Below are positions 1 to 7,053 of a stretch of 48,340 nt of DNA, one piece after another (positions within the stretch are counted from its first letter, which is position 1; each line of letters starts with the position of its first letter). The position numbers were made by a program, and so were the translations under genes. The DNA comes from a virus. The stretch covers positions 1 through 48,340 of IMG/VR virus record IMGVR_UViG_3300050016_000130, one strand, 5' to 3'. The notes beneath the pieces were generated by a model. The model ran no database searches. It worked only from the letters and a program-made list of their open reading frames with translations, and had not been told where the DNA came from.

Positions 1-120
1 CGGGGCCGTCGCCTTGTCGTAGGCGTCCCTCGCCGGGGCCGTCGCCTTGTCGTAGGCGTCCCTCGCCGGGGCCGTCGCCTTGTCGTAGGCGTCCCTCGCC
101 GGGGCCGTCGCCTTGTCGTA
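1..120. repeat. Left copy of 120-bp direct terminal repeat
   Basis: Bases 1-120 are identical to 48221-48340. The repeat lies wholly inside the 33-bp tandem array and 120 is not a multiple of 33, so simple end-to-end joining would break the array register. Merging the two copies restores it and gives 15 exact 11-codon units. I read this as assembly overlap of a circular or circularly permuted genome rather than a physical phage terminus. Confidence 0.85.
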
Positions 121-303
121 GGCGTCCCTCGCCGGGGCCATCGCCTTGTCGCGGGCGTCCATCGCCGGGGCCATCGCCTTGTCGTAGGCGTCCCTCGCCG
201 TGGCCATCGCCTTGTCGCGGGCGTCCATCGCCGGGGCCGTCGCCTTGTCGCGGGCGTCCCTCGCCGGGGCCGTCGCCTTGTCGTAGGCGTCCCTCGCCGG
301 GGC
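1..303 (-). repeat. 33-bp tandem repeat array, copy A, left part
   Basis: About nine 33-bp units lie head to tail without spacers. On the minus strand each encodes an 11-residue unit of the form A-P-A-R-D-A-Y-D-K-A-T. Variation is confined to a few positions: R or M at 4, Y or R at 7, T or M at 11, and ATA for APA. Confidence 0.95.
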
Positions 304-486
304 CGTGAGGATTGTTTGCGCCAGCCAATCCAAATCAAAATCCGGCGATGCCGTCAGCGTTTTCATGGTCGGCGGCGCTCCATGCGGAAATAGCTCCGAG
401 AAAGCATTGACCGCATCGCTGCACACGCCAAGGCCTCGCAACCACGCGGCGGTGATTTTCTTCGGGATAGGTAATTTCGTGTTCAT
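1..486 (-). CDS. Hendecad-repeat protein A, N-terminal part (crosses contig end)
   Basis: Starts at ATG 486, which overlaps the stop of the chimeric ORF 483-656 in an ATGA. It runs off the left end and continues at 48340-47969. Merged across the terminal overlap it is 245 residues: a 61-residue non-repeated head, 15 units of 11 residues, and a basic tail ending K-P-M-K-K-A-K-S-K. The head is nearly identical to that of the 653-1192 gene. The Ala-rich, charged 11-mers with period 11 would favour long amphipathic helices, as in hendecad coiled coils or group 3 LEA proteins. That comparison is about pattern only. No function is assigned. Its neighbours are an HTH protein and a small nuclease. 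Confidence 0.85.
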   Translation of the reverse strand, partial: MNTKLPIPKKITAAWLRGLGVCSDAVNAFSELFPHGAPPTMKTLTASPDFDLDWLAQTILTAPARDAYDKATAPARDARDKATAPAMDARDKAMATARDAYDKAMAPAMDARDKAMAPARDAYDKATAPARDAYDKATAPARDAYDKATAPARDAYDKATAP

Positions 487-656
487 ACTGATTTCCTTTC
501 CGGGTACTCACGCTGCGGGGCAGGCAGTCCGTGGATCGCACAAAGCCGCTCGAAGGTCGGGTAGGGCTTCTCCCGCGCGTGCCGGTCGATCCGCGCGGCT
601 TTCTTCTTGCCGGTGATGCCGTGCTTGCGGGCGTCTTTGAGGCTGATTCTCGTCAT
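483..656 (-). pseudogene. Truncated, chimeric copy of the small nuclease gene
   Basis: 57 codons. The first 50 or so are identical to the start of the nuclease at 47550-47972, through P-A-P-Q-R-E-Y. The reading then switches to the last residues of the HTH gene 1189-1413 (P-E-R-K-S-V). The switch falls in the 7-bp GAGTACC shared by both parents, so the fusion is in frame. The nuclease core is missing, so no catalysis is expected. The ORF may survive because its ATGA ends couple translation of the two repeat genes on either side. Confidence 0.85.
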
Positions 657-1192
657 TTTGATTTCGCTTTCTTCATGGGCTTGCCGAATGCGATCTTGAG
701 CAACGCCTGGGCCATCGCCTTGTTGTAGGCGTCCCTCGCCGTGGCCATCGCCTTGTTGTAGGCGTCCCTCGCCGGGGCCGTCGCCTTGTTGTAGGCGTCC
801 CACGCCGGGGCCGTCGCCTTGTTGTAGGCGTCCCTCGCCGGGGCCATCGCCTTGTTGTAGGCGTCCCTCGCCGTGGCCATCGCCTTGTTGTAGGCGTCCC
901 ACGCCGGGGCCGTCGCCTTGTTGTAGGCGTCCCACGCCGGGGCCATCGCCTTGTTGTAGGCGTCCCACGCCGGGGCCGTCGCCTTGTTGTAGGCGTCCCA
1001 CGCCGGGGGCGTGAGGACTGTTTCCGCCAGCCAATCCAAATCAAAAGCCGGCGATGCCGTCAGCGTTTTCATGGTCGGCGGCGCTCCATGCGGAAATAGC
1101 TCCGAGAAAGCATTGACCGCATCGCTGCACGCGCCAAGGCCTCGCAACCACGCGGCGGTGATTTTCTTCGGGATAGGTAATTTCGTGTTCAT
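653..1192 (-). CDS. Hendecad-repeat protein B
   Basis: 179 residues: a 61-residue head, nine 11-residue repeats (residues 62-160) and a 19-residue basic tail. It is a paralogue of the gene spanning the contig ends. It starts at ATG 1192, overlapping the HTH gene stop, and ends in ATGA with the chimeric nuclease ORF. The repeats have Ala at helix-packing positions, with Asp, Lys and Arg outside, and conserved Trp or Tyr. The protein is probably elongated, helical and soluble. There is no signal peptide or membrane segment. I do not recognise the family. Confidence 0.85.
   Translation of the reverse strand: MNTKLPIPKKITAAWLRGLGACSDAVNAFSELFPHGAPPTMKTLTASPAFDLDWLAETVLTPPAWDAYNKATAPAWDAYNKAMAPAWDAYNKATAPAWDAYNKAMATARDAYNKAMAPARDAYNKATAPAWDAYNKATAPARDAYNKAMATARDAYNKAMAQALLKIAFGKPMKKAKSK
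713..1009 (-). repeat. 33-bp tandem repeat array, copy B
   Basis: Exactly nine 33-bp units encode residues 62-160 of the second repeat protein. The unit here is mostly A-P-A-W/R-D-A-Y-N-K-A-T/M. Asn replaces the Asp of copy A at position 8 throughout, so each array has been homogenised separately since the duplication. Confidence 0.95.
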
Positions 1193-1413
1193 ACTGATTT
1201 CCTTTCCGGGTACTCCCGCTCGAATGCGTCCATCGGCATACCAGCCTGCTTCATGGCCTTCCGCAGTGATTCAACGCTGATTCGCCGGCGCGTGCCGCCG
1301 GGGAGCGTGAAGCCGCCAAGCTCGCCGCGGTCGAACAGGCGGATAATCGTGTTCCGCGAAAGGCCGCTGATCGTTTGGGCCTCGCCGGTAGTGATGAGGG
1401 TTTTGGAGTTCAT
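1189..1413 (-). CDS. Small HTH protein, excisionase/MerR-like
   Basis: 74 residues from ATG 1413, which overlaps the preceding stop in ATGA. Residues 1-50 match the single-HTH form of excisionase/helix-turn-helix_17 proteins: a TTGEAQTISGLSRNTIIRLF helix-turn-helix, then a G-G-F-T-L-P-G-G-T-R-R-R-I wing. Such proteins bind DNA as regulators or excisionases. No integrase is visible, so a regulatory role is more likely. The C-terminal E-Y-P-E-R-K-S-V was copied into the chimeric ORF at 483-656. Confidence 0.8.
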   Translation of the reverse strand: MNSKTLITTGEAQTISGLSRNTIIRLFDRGELGGFTLPGGTRRRISVESLRKAMKQAGMPMDAFEREYPERKSV

Positions 1414-1727
1414 TCGACTTCTCCGCGCAGGATTTCGGGAATCGGGACATTTAACTCTTTCATGAACTTGGTCAGCTTCGCATCGATCGTCAGAGCGTCC
1501 TGGTACATTGATCCGGGACGTATTTTCACTTGTCTGGCCTTGTGGCCTAATCCGAAAAATAATCCGCTCGCCGTCCCCGAAAGCTCGGCCAGCACGCCGA
1601 ATTGCTCCCGCGTCTTGAGCGCCAGTTCCTTCCACGCTTCGGCGCGTTGGCACGCTACGGCGAATTGCTCTTTCAATACCGCGATCTCCTCTTGGAGAAT
1701 TTCAAGATCGAGGATTTCTTCGTTCAT
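1410..1727 (-). CDS. Coiled-coil protein of unknown function
   Basis: 105 residues. The first 45 form a strongly predicted acidic coiled coil (I-L-D-L-E-I-L-Q-E-E-I pattern); the rest is mixed. ATGA overlaps join it to both neighbours, in the replication-gene series. No domain recognised. Confidence 0.75.
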   Translation of the reverse strand: MNEEILDLEILQEEIAVLKEQFAVACQRAEAWKELALKTREQFGVLAELSGTASGLFFGLGHKARQVKIRPGSMYQDALTIDAKLTKFMKELNVPIPEILRGEVE

Positions 1728-1972
1728 GCGAACCGCCTTTCCTGTCGTTTGCGTTGCGGGCGAAGTTTCGGCTTCATCTTCCGCGCGGCCTGCATGACCA
1801 GAGGCGACTTGACGCGCGAAAACTTGCTGCGCGGATTTTTTGCAACGGCGTCAATCGCCAGCGTCATTTGCTGCTCGCTGAAATCCTTCGCTTCGTTCCA
1901 GGTCGGCGGGGCGGCGCCGGGGAAGGCCGATTCGAAGGCGGTCAGCACGCGGGAGAACGATTCGAGGTTCAT
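1724..1972 (-). CDS. Small basic protein of the replication operon
   Basis: 82 residues, starting at ATG 1972 in an ATGA overlap with the helicase-loader-like gene. The N-terminal half is helical (FSRVLTAFESAFPG). The C-terminus is very basic and ends in an Arg/Lys-rich tail, suggesting contact with nucleic acid. Family not recognised. Confidence 0.7.
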   Translation of the reverse strand: MNLESFSRVLTAFESAFPGAAPPTWNEAKDFSEQQMTLAIDAVAKNPRSKFSRVKSPLVMQAARKMKPKLRPQRKRQERRFA

Positions 1973-2550
1973 GGCTTTTCCTTTCCAATTTCCGCCGCGA
2001 TCATCTTTACGGTCGGATTCGTCGGCTGTTCGTGGCCTATCGCGGCGATGGCCTGCTTGACGGACGCCGGCAACAGTCGCCGACTCTGCTCTCTCCGTTG
2101 CAGCCCTTCGTAGATGCTCCGAAACTGTGCCCGTGCCGTTTCGAGTTGATCGCTCGGCAGGTTGTAGAGAGCCATGAATCCGAACGCTCGCACGGCCTCG
2201 GCAACAAGCGGCTGCGCATCGAGCGGTGCAAGGATTTTCGTCTTGTGTTCTTCGCTGTATGCCACGTCGAGCTTCGCCAGCGTCTTCGTCGCCAAGGCCC
2301 ACGCATCGCCCCACGGTACGCCGGTCACTTCGCCCGCTATGGTCGCCGCTGCGGCCTCTCGCAATTCGGCAACCGACGGGAACGTGTTCCACGGGTGGGC
2401 GAGTACGACGCGCCTGGCAGCGGTCATCAAGGCCGGCGCGTCCAGGTCGCCGAGAAGATCGAAGTAAACTTCCACGGACGCATCGGGCAACGGCTGACGG
2501 CAACCGGCGGTGACGTAGGCCATGATGGTTCCAAATTCTTGCCGCGTCAT
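1969..2550 (-). CDS. Probable replicative helicase loader/inhibitor-like protein
   Basis: 193 residues. The pattern V-E-V-Y-F-D-L-L-G-D-L, then A-A-R-R-V-V and F-P-S-V-A-E-L-R, is what I know from phage G39P-like helicase loader/inhibitor proteins (residues about 25-65). The C-terminal half is helical and charged. It lies directly after the replication initiator with an ATGA overlap, which fits helicase recruitment. No helicase of the DnaB type is visible, so it would act on the host enzyme. Assignment is by family resemblance and position. Confidence 0.6.
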   Translation of the reverse strand: MTRQEFGTIMAYVTAGCRQPLPDASVEVYFDLLGDLDAPALMTAARRVVLAHPWNTFPSVAELREAAAATIAGEVTGVPWGDAWALATKTLAKLDVAYSEEHKTKILAPLDAQPLVAEAVRAFGFMALYNLPSDQLETARAQFRSIYEGLQRREQSRRLLPASVKQAIAAIGHEQPTNPTVKMIAAEIGKEKP

Positions 2551-3314
2551 TTTTCCGGCCCTCCATTCTCGACAAATCGTTTTAGGCTGTCGAACATTCC
2601 AGGCTTGCCGCTTTCGCTCGGCAGCATCCGCTTCCGCATGTTCCAGGGGGCTTCGCTTTTCTGCCGTCCTTTTCGCGTCCGCTCGGCTTCGATGGCCGCG
2701 GCAGGTATCCCGCCGTCAAGCAGGTCCATAATCGCGGCTCGCCATCGGGCGATTGCCGGGGCCGATGTTCCTGATCCGCCGTCAAAGGAAAACCGCTGGG
2801 CGAGGTCCGTGGCGGGGTCAATTTGGCCGTTTTGTTCTTCCCTTCTTTCATTCTTCTCTTCTTCTTCTAATGGTACGTTGTTCATCAGTTGATCATCAGT
2901 TGATCGCCAGTTGTTCACCGGCTGTTCACAATCGTCTTTTCGCTGTTGATAAGTCTCGTATTTGCAAATAGTTACGATGGTATATCGGTTGTTCACATTT
3001 TCAAGTTTTAGGCATTCGGCGCGCTCGAGTGACTGCAACCAGCGCCAGAGGGTGATCTGCGAAGGAGACGGCATTTCGCGCTTGTCGGCATCTTCGGGCC
3101 GGTACAGTTCCGCGTGAAGCCGTGACCGTGTTGTGACGAAGGAGCCTCGGCGAACAGCAACTTGATCGGTTGATTTTGGGATGAGAACATTTGAATCCTT
3201 CCACTCGGCGCGGAGTAGGCAAAACGTCCAGAGGCGAAGCAATCCGTCATGCTGCATGATCGGACTGCGGAGCATCTTGCGCCAGAGCTTGATAAAGCCG
3301 CCATCGCTGTTCAT
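2547..3314 (-). CDS. Replication initiator/replisome organiser-like protein
   Basis: 255 residues from ATG 3314; a GTG at 3326 is an alternative. The N-terminal about 120 residues match phage winged-helix replication proteins: F-I-K-L-W-R-K-M-L-R-S-P, L-W-T-F-C-L-L-R-A, then T-I-V-T-I-C-K-Y-E-T-Y-Q. A low-complexity acidic linker (about 140-165) leads to a C-terminal helical domain. The DNA encoding the linker carries repeated TTGTTCA motifs, as in lambda O where the origin lies inside the gene. No clear Shine-Dalgarno precedes the start; a strong RNA structure sits just upstream. Confidence 0.7.
   Translation of the reverse strand: MNSDGGFIKLWRKMLRSPIMQHDGLLRLWTFCLLRAEWKDSNVLIPKSTDQVAVRRGSFVTTRSRLHAELYRPEDADKREMPSPSQITLWRWLQSLERAECLKLENVNNRYTIVTICKYETYQQRKDDCEQPVNNWRSTDDQLMNNVPLEEEEKNERREEQNGQIDPATDLAQRFSFDGGSGTSAPAIARWRAAIMDLLDGGIPAAAIEAERTRKGRQKSEAPWNMRKRMLPSESGKPGMFDSLKRFVENGGPEK
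2878..2997. other. Putative replication origin: DnaA-box-like repeats inside the initiator gene
   Basis: TTGTTCATC (2878), TTGTTCACC (2911), CTGTTCACA (2922) and TTGTTCACA (2989) are repeated in one orientation. The last differs from the DnaA-box consensus TTATNCACA at one position. Starts are spaced 33, 11 and 67 bases apart, close to helical turns. The stretch is AT-richer than its surroundings (2941-3005) and adjoins a polypurine/polypyrimidine run near 2845-2870. The position, inside the initiator gene between its two domains, is that of ori-lambda. Confidence 0.45.
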
Positions 3315-3334
3315 CCGTGAAACCACGGGGAAAA

Positions 3335-3422
3335 TTCAATCAAGCAAACGGGCGCGAAGTGCAGACCGCGGTAGCAGTGGTGAGCCGCTACACTTCGATT
3401 TCTTCGCGCCCGCTTGGTTGAA
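3335..3422 (-). promoter_or_regulatory. Long imperfect inverted repeat with alternative pairings in the initiator leader
   Basis: An 11-bp arm CGGGCGCGAAG (3349-3359) pairs with CTTCGCGCCCG (3402-3412). The stem extends outward with CAAG/CTTG and TTCAA/TTGAA. The segment CACTTCG (3391-3397) can pair instead with CGAAGTG (3355-3361), so two folds exclude one another. It occupies most of the gap between the gene at 3466-3663 and the initiator start. A control element in the mRNA leader or a structured part of the origin are both possible. Confidence 0.5.
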
Positions 3423-3465
3423 TGAAGGTCATAAAATCACCTGATAACAGTCTGCGTCCCCTATC

Positions 3466-3663
3466 CTATTCCTTCGCCTTCGCGCCGGCAAGCCCAATCT
3501 CCCCATGCGTCCTCTCGTCGAACCGCAGGGCACGCAAGAGCTTTCGCGCCGCGTCCGCATGGTGCTTGCCGACACAGATAAAGACCGTGGGGCCGCTGCT
3601 GTCGCCCTCGGTGATGAACGTCGATTTGCCGTCCTCGGCTGGCGTTGCGGTGTAGGTGGTCAT
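3466..3663 (-). CDS. Small hypothetical protein
   Basis: 65 residues, with an ATGA overlap to the gene above. It begins M-T-T-Y-T-A-T-P-A-E-D-G-K and has a strand-rich first half (T-V-F-I-C-V-G) and a helical basic second half (A-A-R-K-L-L-R-A-L). No domain recognised. Confidence 0.65.
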   Translation of the reverse strand: MTTYTATPAEDGKSTFITEGDSSGPTVFICVGKHHADAARKLLRALRFDERTHGEIGLAGAKAKE

Positions 3664-3950
3664 GGGGTCGGCTCCGTGGGCTTGTTGAGTTCGGCAATCA
3701 GGGCGTCGGCATATCCAACCGCGCCCTTCGCCGTGGATTTCGCCTGGGAGTCGAAATCAGCTTGTGTTTCTGGCTTAATTCCGGCTTCGCGCTGAGCGCC
3801 TCCCGCCTCGGCGCGAAGCGGGATCTTGCCGATAATTGCGGCCATCGCCTTAGCCGCCAAGTAGGTGCGGAGGTAAATTCCCTCGTTGTAATTTTCGTTG
3901 TCAGGTGTTACCACAAACGGGAACACGTTGTCGTCAGGATCATTTTTCAT
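3660..3950 (-). CDS. Hypothetical protein of the recombination/replication operon
   Basis: 96 residues. It contains M-A-A-I-I-G-K-I-P-L and K-G-A-V-G-Y-A-D-A-L-I-A-E-L, a pattern common in small phage proteins next to recombination genes. No function is known to me. ATGA overlap with the following gene. Confidence 0.7.
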   Translation of the reverse strand: MKNDPDDNVFPFVVTPDNENYNEGIYLRTYLAAKAMAAIIGKIPLRAEAGGAQREAGIKPETQADFDSQAKSTAKGAVGYADALIAELNKPTEPTP

Positions 3951-3986
3951 GTCGTCTCGCTTTCTGGCTCGTCGCCTGGTTGCTGG

Positions 3987-5021
3987 TCACTCCCCCGCGT
4001 CTGAAATCTTGGCGAGAATCCCGATCAGCTTCTTTGCCTTCGCCTCGGTCAACTCGCCGACGTTCGTGCAGCCCATCATCTGCCGTTGCGTGGCAATCGA
4101 CGTACCGATGCGCTCGAAGTGCTCCGTCACTTCAATGTGCAGCTTTTCCAGGCCGGACGGGCCGGCGCTGAATGGCGGCTGCGTGTCTGCTGGGGCTTGC
4201 TCTGTGGGCGTCTCGGCTGCGGGTGGGGCGTCGGGGAGGATTTCGCCGTCGGGTGCCGTGGCGGGCGGTTGCTCGGCTTCGACCGACTTCGCTTGGGGCT
4301 TGAGCGTCCCGCCTTTCGTCGGCAGGACGTTGATTTGCGTAGGCTCGATGCTCCGCGAGCCGCTCATTTCTTCGCTGACGAACAGGCCGCCGAGCGTCGT
4401 GGGGAACGTGTCGCGCAACGCCTGGCACTCGGCAACCTTCACGATCATGCCGCCGGGGTCATCCTTCCAGCGGTTTTTTGTCGTGCTGTACCGCTTAAAC
4501 TCAACGCGCTTGTGATTCGGGTATCTGCGGTCGCTGCGGTGGACCTTCGCCCATCCGCCGAGAAGCGTTTCGTCATCCACGAGAAAATCGCCGATGTGCT
4601 CCTCGATGTCGCCGTTGGCGGTCTTGACGATCACGCCGCTTTCGATGCCTTCATATTCGGGATTGACTTCGGCCCGTTTCAAGAAAGCATAGATCGATGT
4701 AATTAGGCTCCATTGGTCCGGTTGATCGGCCTGCCCGCTTTCGTAGCCGATCATGAAGGCGTCGCCCTCGAATGGATCGAGGCGACGGGCCTTGCAAAGC
4801 ATCATGAATTTCATCATCTGCTCGTCGGGGGCTTGCCGGCCGCTCCGCGTGCGCGGATTCAGGACGAGGCGAAGGATCGCCACGCTGAGTTTGATCGGAT
4901 CGCCGGCCCCCAGGGGGACGTATTCGATTGCCCGATTCGCCTGCCCTTCGTTCAGAACCATTGCGCCGTTGTCGGCTTTGGGCGCGGCGGCCTGTTGCCT
5001 TGGTTTCGTTTCGGTGCTCAT
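3987..5021 (-). CDS. Single-strand annealing recombinase, RecT/Red-beta family
   Basis: 344 residues from ATG 5021, in an ATGA overlap with the exonuclease. Residues about 60-220 carry the family signature: M-M-L-C-K-A-R-R-L-D-P-F-E-G-D-A-F, S-L-I-T-S-I-Y-A-F-L-K-R-A-E-V-N-P-E-Y-E-G, L-L-G-G-W-A-K-V and D-D-P-G-G-M-I-V-K-V-A-E-C-Q-A-L-R. These proteins anneal complementary single strands made by a partner exonuclease. A Pro/Ala/Glu-rich linker (about 240-290) leads to a C-terminal helical domain, the part that in Red-beta contacts partners. With the neighbouring nuclease it makes a lambda Red-like system. Confidence 0.9.
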   Translation of the reverse strand: MSTETKPRQQAAAPKADNGAMVLNEGQANRAIEYVPLGAGDPIKLSVAILRLVLNPRTRSGRQAPDEQMMKFMMLCKARRLDPFEGDAFMIGYESGQADQPDQWSLITSIYAFLKRAEVNPEYEGIESGVIVKTANGDIEEHIGDFLVDDETLLGGWAKVHRSDRRYPNHKRVEFKRYSTTKNRWKDDPGGMIVKVAECQALRDTFPTTLGGLFVSEEMSGSRSIEPTQINVLPTKGGTLKPQAKSVEAEQPPATAPDGEILPDAPPAAETPTEQAPADTQPPFSAGPSGLEKLHIEVTEHFERIGTSIATQRQMMGCTNVGELTEAKAKKLIGILAKISDAGE

Positions 5022-6145
5022 GTCGAGGCTCCTTGGTGAGTGATTCTGACGGGTTTGACTTCCAGCTTTTCGACAACGCTGACTTCGACCGCGCCTGCCG
5101 CTTCCAGGTCCGCGAGCGTAGCCGCGATCAATTTCCCCTTGCCGCGTGGCGGGGCGATTTCGCCGATCTTCTTTTCGATCTTCGTCTTGCTGATTTTGAG
5201 GCATTCCTTCACGCGGTCCATGCCGAGCTGCTGGACAAGCGGATCAAATGCCGACGCGGTGAGCGTGCGTCGGTCCTGTCGTGTGACCTGCAATCCCTCG
5301 ATGGCTGTGGCGTCGATCCCGTCAACGGGCTTGCCACGGATAAGCACTTCCGTCCTGGCCGCCGCGAGGTAATCCTCGCACATTTTGGCAAGGCTCCTGG
5401 CGACGATAACGCCCTGACGAAGTTGGTCATCGGGTAGATTTCCTATCGCGCCGCCTCCGCATCCGAATGTCTGCACGGTCGTGCGCATTAGCTCCGTGCG
5501 GGCCGGGCATGAATGGCGTCTTGGACAAAATTGGCACGCTTCATGCGACGGCTGGTAGTGCGTTTGCTTCACCGTGCGGACAACGCCCGCCCACCATTGA
5601 TCGAGGTCCGCGCGGCTCATGATGATCGGGTCGCCAAGCATTCGCTGCCGGACGTGGACGGTTGCCGCCCAAACGTCGGTTAGCTCGGGATAGGCGTCGA
5701 GGATCAAAAAGGCGTACCCGCGAAGCTGCTCGTCGTGATCCCCCTCGACGCGCCCCGTCTTGAAATCAGCGATGTGGGCCGTGGTGCCGACGATCGAAAA
5801 AACGTCGGGGTGCCCGGTTAGTTCGATGTCGTTTTCGTCGTCGAAACACTCAAACGAAATTTCACAGTACGGATCGGGAAAATGCTCTGCGAGCGGTTGC
5901 CAAGATAGCTCGATCAGGCGGGAGAGGATTTTCAATTCGTCCGCGTCAACCGCAAATTCTTTCGCGGTCGCGGCGATGGCGTCGTAAAAGACTTCCTCAC
6001 CCTTGACGGTGCAGACGGCGAGACGATGGGCGGCACTGCCGAGACGGGCCATTTCGTCGTCACCTTGAATTTGCACCGTGGGCGGCTCAAGGCTGGCGGG
6101 GCAGGAGAGGATGCGGGGCAGACTGCTACAGCGAAGTTCGATCAT
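5018..6145 (-). CDS. RecB/Cas4-like PD-(D/E)XK exonuclease
   Basis: 375 residues. The nuclease core shows His40 (G-S-A-A-H-R-L), Asp114 in G-H-P-D-V-F, and A-D-F-K-T-G with Asp127 and Lys129, the motifs of the Cas4/RecB/DUF2800 superfamily. Cys15 together with Cys204, Cys207 and Cys213 gives one N-terminal plus three C-terminal cysteines, the 4Fe-4S pattern of Cas4 and AddB. Translation is coupled (ATGA) to the annealase. Expected role: 5'-to-3' resection of double-strand ends for recombination or end repair. Confidence 0.87.
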   Translation of the reverse strand: MIELRCSSLPRILSCPASLEPPTVQIQGDDEMARLGSAAHRLAVCTVKGEEVFYDAIAATAKEFAVDADELKILSRLIELSWQPLAEHFPDPYCEISFECFDDENDIELTGHPDVFSIVGTTAHIADFKTGRVEGDHDEQLRGYAFLILDAYPELTDVWAATVHVRQRMLGDPIIMSRADLDQWWAGVVRTVKQTHYQPSHEACQFCPRRHSCPARTELMRTTVQTFGCGGGAIGNLPDDQLRQGVIVARSLAKMCEDYLAAARTEVLIRGKPVDGIDATAIEGLQVTRQDRRTLTASAFDPLVQQLGMDRVKECLKISKTKIEKKIGEIAPPRGKGKLIAATLADLEAAGAVEVSVVEKLEVKPVRITHQGAST

Positions 6146-6148
6146 TGG

Positions 6149-6427
6149 TCAATCCCTTTCTCGATCTGGGTCCGGTTCGCTCAACTCGGCAAGATGTTCG
6201 CCGATTGCCTCTTCGATGTCGGCTATTTCGTCACCCGTCATGGTGACTTCGTGAGCGTCCGCATCCGTGACGCTGTTGATGACGATGCCGCCGGGGTCAT
6301 CGGGTTCTTCGGGCACGCCGTAGGAATTGCGGTATCCTCGGCAGGGCGGATCGTAGTCGTAATCGACCGTGACCGGGATCTCCGTGTCATCGGGGCCGCG
6401 CGTCAGGGTGTAGTTGAAGGTGGACAT
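6149..6427 (-). CDS. Acidic hypothetical protein
   Basis: 92 residues from ATG 6427, overlapping the upstream stop as TAATG. N-terminal strands (S-T-F-N-Y-T-L-T-R-G-P-D-D-T-E-I-P-V-T-V) are followed by a Pro/Gly-rich section and an acidic helix. Strongly acidic overall. Family not recognised. Confidence 0.75.
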   Translation of the reverse strand: MSTFNYTLTRGPDDTEIPVTVDYDYDPPCRGYRNSYGVPEEPDDPGGIVINSVTDADAHEVTMTGDEIADIEEAIGEHLAELSEPDPDRERD

Positions 6428-6585
6428 TATCCCTCCCTGCCGGTGCTTTCTGCCTCTCGAAGGCACGCCCGGCATGGCTCGACCGTGATGATGTACTTCC
6501 CACGAACCGATTGCGTTTCGGCGTTCAGAGGTTTGCCGCAGTTATCGCATTGCACGTCAAAACTGATGGTGATTTCCGCGTCCAT
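6427..6585 (-). CDS. Small zinc-ribbon-like protein
   Basis: 52 residues from ATG 6585. Two cysteine pairs, C-D-N-C near residue 14 and C-R-A-C near residue 40, form a likely zinc ribbon. The preceding gene is also Cys-rich. Nucleic-acid or protein binding is likely; partner unknown. Confidence 0.7.
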   Translation of the reverse strand: MDAEITISFDVQCDNCGKPLNAETQSVRGKYIITVEPCRACLREAESTGREG

Positions 6586-6589
6586 GTTT

Positions 6590-6775
6590 TTACTCGTACT
6601 CGGTTGGATTCTTGCAATTCCGATGCCTGATGACGCCTTTCGGGTCAAACTGATATTTGTCTTGCCGCGTCATGGGCTTGCCGCAAGAGGCACAAATCTT
6701 GCGGGGCACCCACGGGGCCGGGATTCTCCGCTTGCACGTCGGGCAGGAGTCGCCGGGCTTGAGTTTCTTCGGCAT
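6590..6775 (-). CDS. Small zinc-ribbon-like protein
   Basis: 61 residues from ATG 6775. C-P-T-C at about 11 and C-A-S-C at about 28, plus a later His and Cys, surrounded by Lys and Arg. This is a typical small metal-binding phage protein, probably contacting nucleic acid. It belongs to a run of short genes after the coiled-coil protein. Confidence 0.7.
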   Translation of the reverse strand: MPKKLKPGDSCPTCKRRIPAPWVPRKICASCGKPMTRQDKYQFDPKGVIRHRNCKNPTEYE

Positions 6776-6779
6776 GGCT

Positions 6780-6989
6780 TCACTCCTGTTTCTTCTCGCG
6801 TTCGGCAAGCATGGCATCGGCGATTTCGTAGGCTCGCGTAACGCATTTTCGGCGCTCTTCACCGTCACAATAGAGCGGTTCGAAATCCCTGTTGCCGCTA
6901 TCGCATTCTTGTGTCAAGTGCTGCGAGAGAAGGCCGGTAAGCGCCGCCGACGCGAAGTAATCGCGGAGCATCATATCGAGTGCAAACAT
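6780..6989 (-). CDS. Small phage protein with M-L-R-D-Y-F-A motif
   Basis: 69 residues from ATG 6989, with GGAG seven bases upstream. The pattern M-L-R-D-Y-F-A-S-A-A-L-T-G-L-L near the start and Y-E-I-A-D-A-M-L-A-E-R-E near the end recurs in small phage proteins of unknown function. Soluble and helical. Confidence 0.8.
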   Translation of the reverse strand: MFALDMMLRDYFASAALTGLLSQHLTQECDSGNRDFEPLYCDGEERRKCVTRAYEIADAMLAEREKKQE

Positions 6990-7053
6990 GGCTTCACTCC
7001 GTGCGGCCAGAAATTTCGGGTTCGACGCCGGCTGCGATTCGGTCCAGTGCCGC

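Noticed and set aside
1-1009. CRISPR-like array
   Set aside because: The 33-bp units are contiguous with no spacers and keep a protein frame.
673-1044. Other open frames across the repeat array (T-P-T-T-R-R-W-P-R-R-G type)
   Set aside because: Any 33-bp repeat without stops is open in several frames. Only the frame with a conserved head, tail and ATGA couplings is supported.
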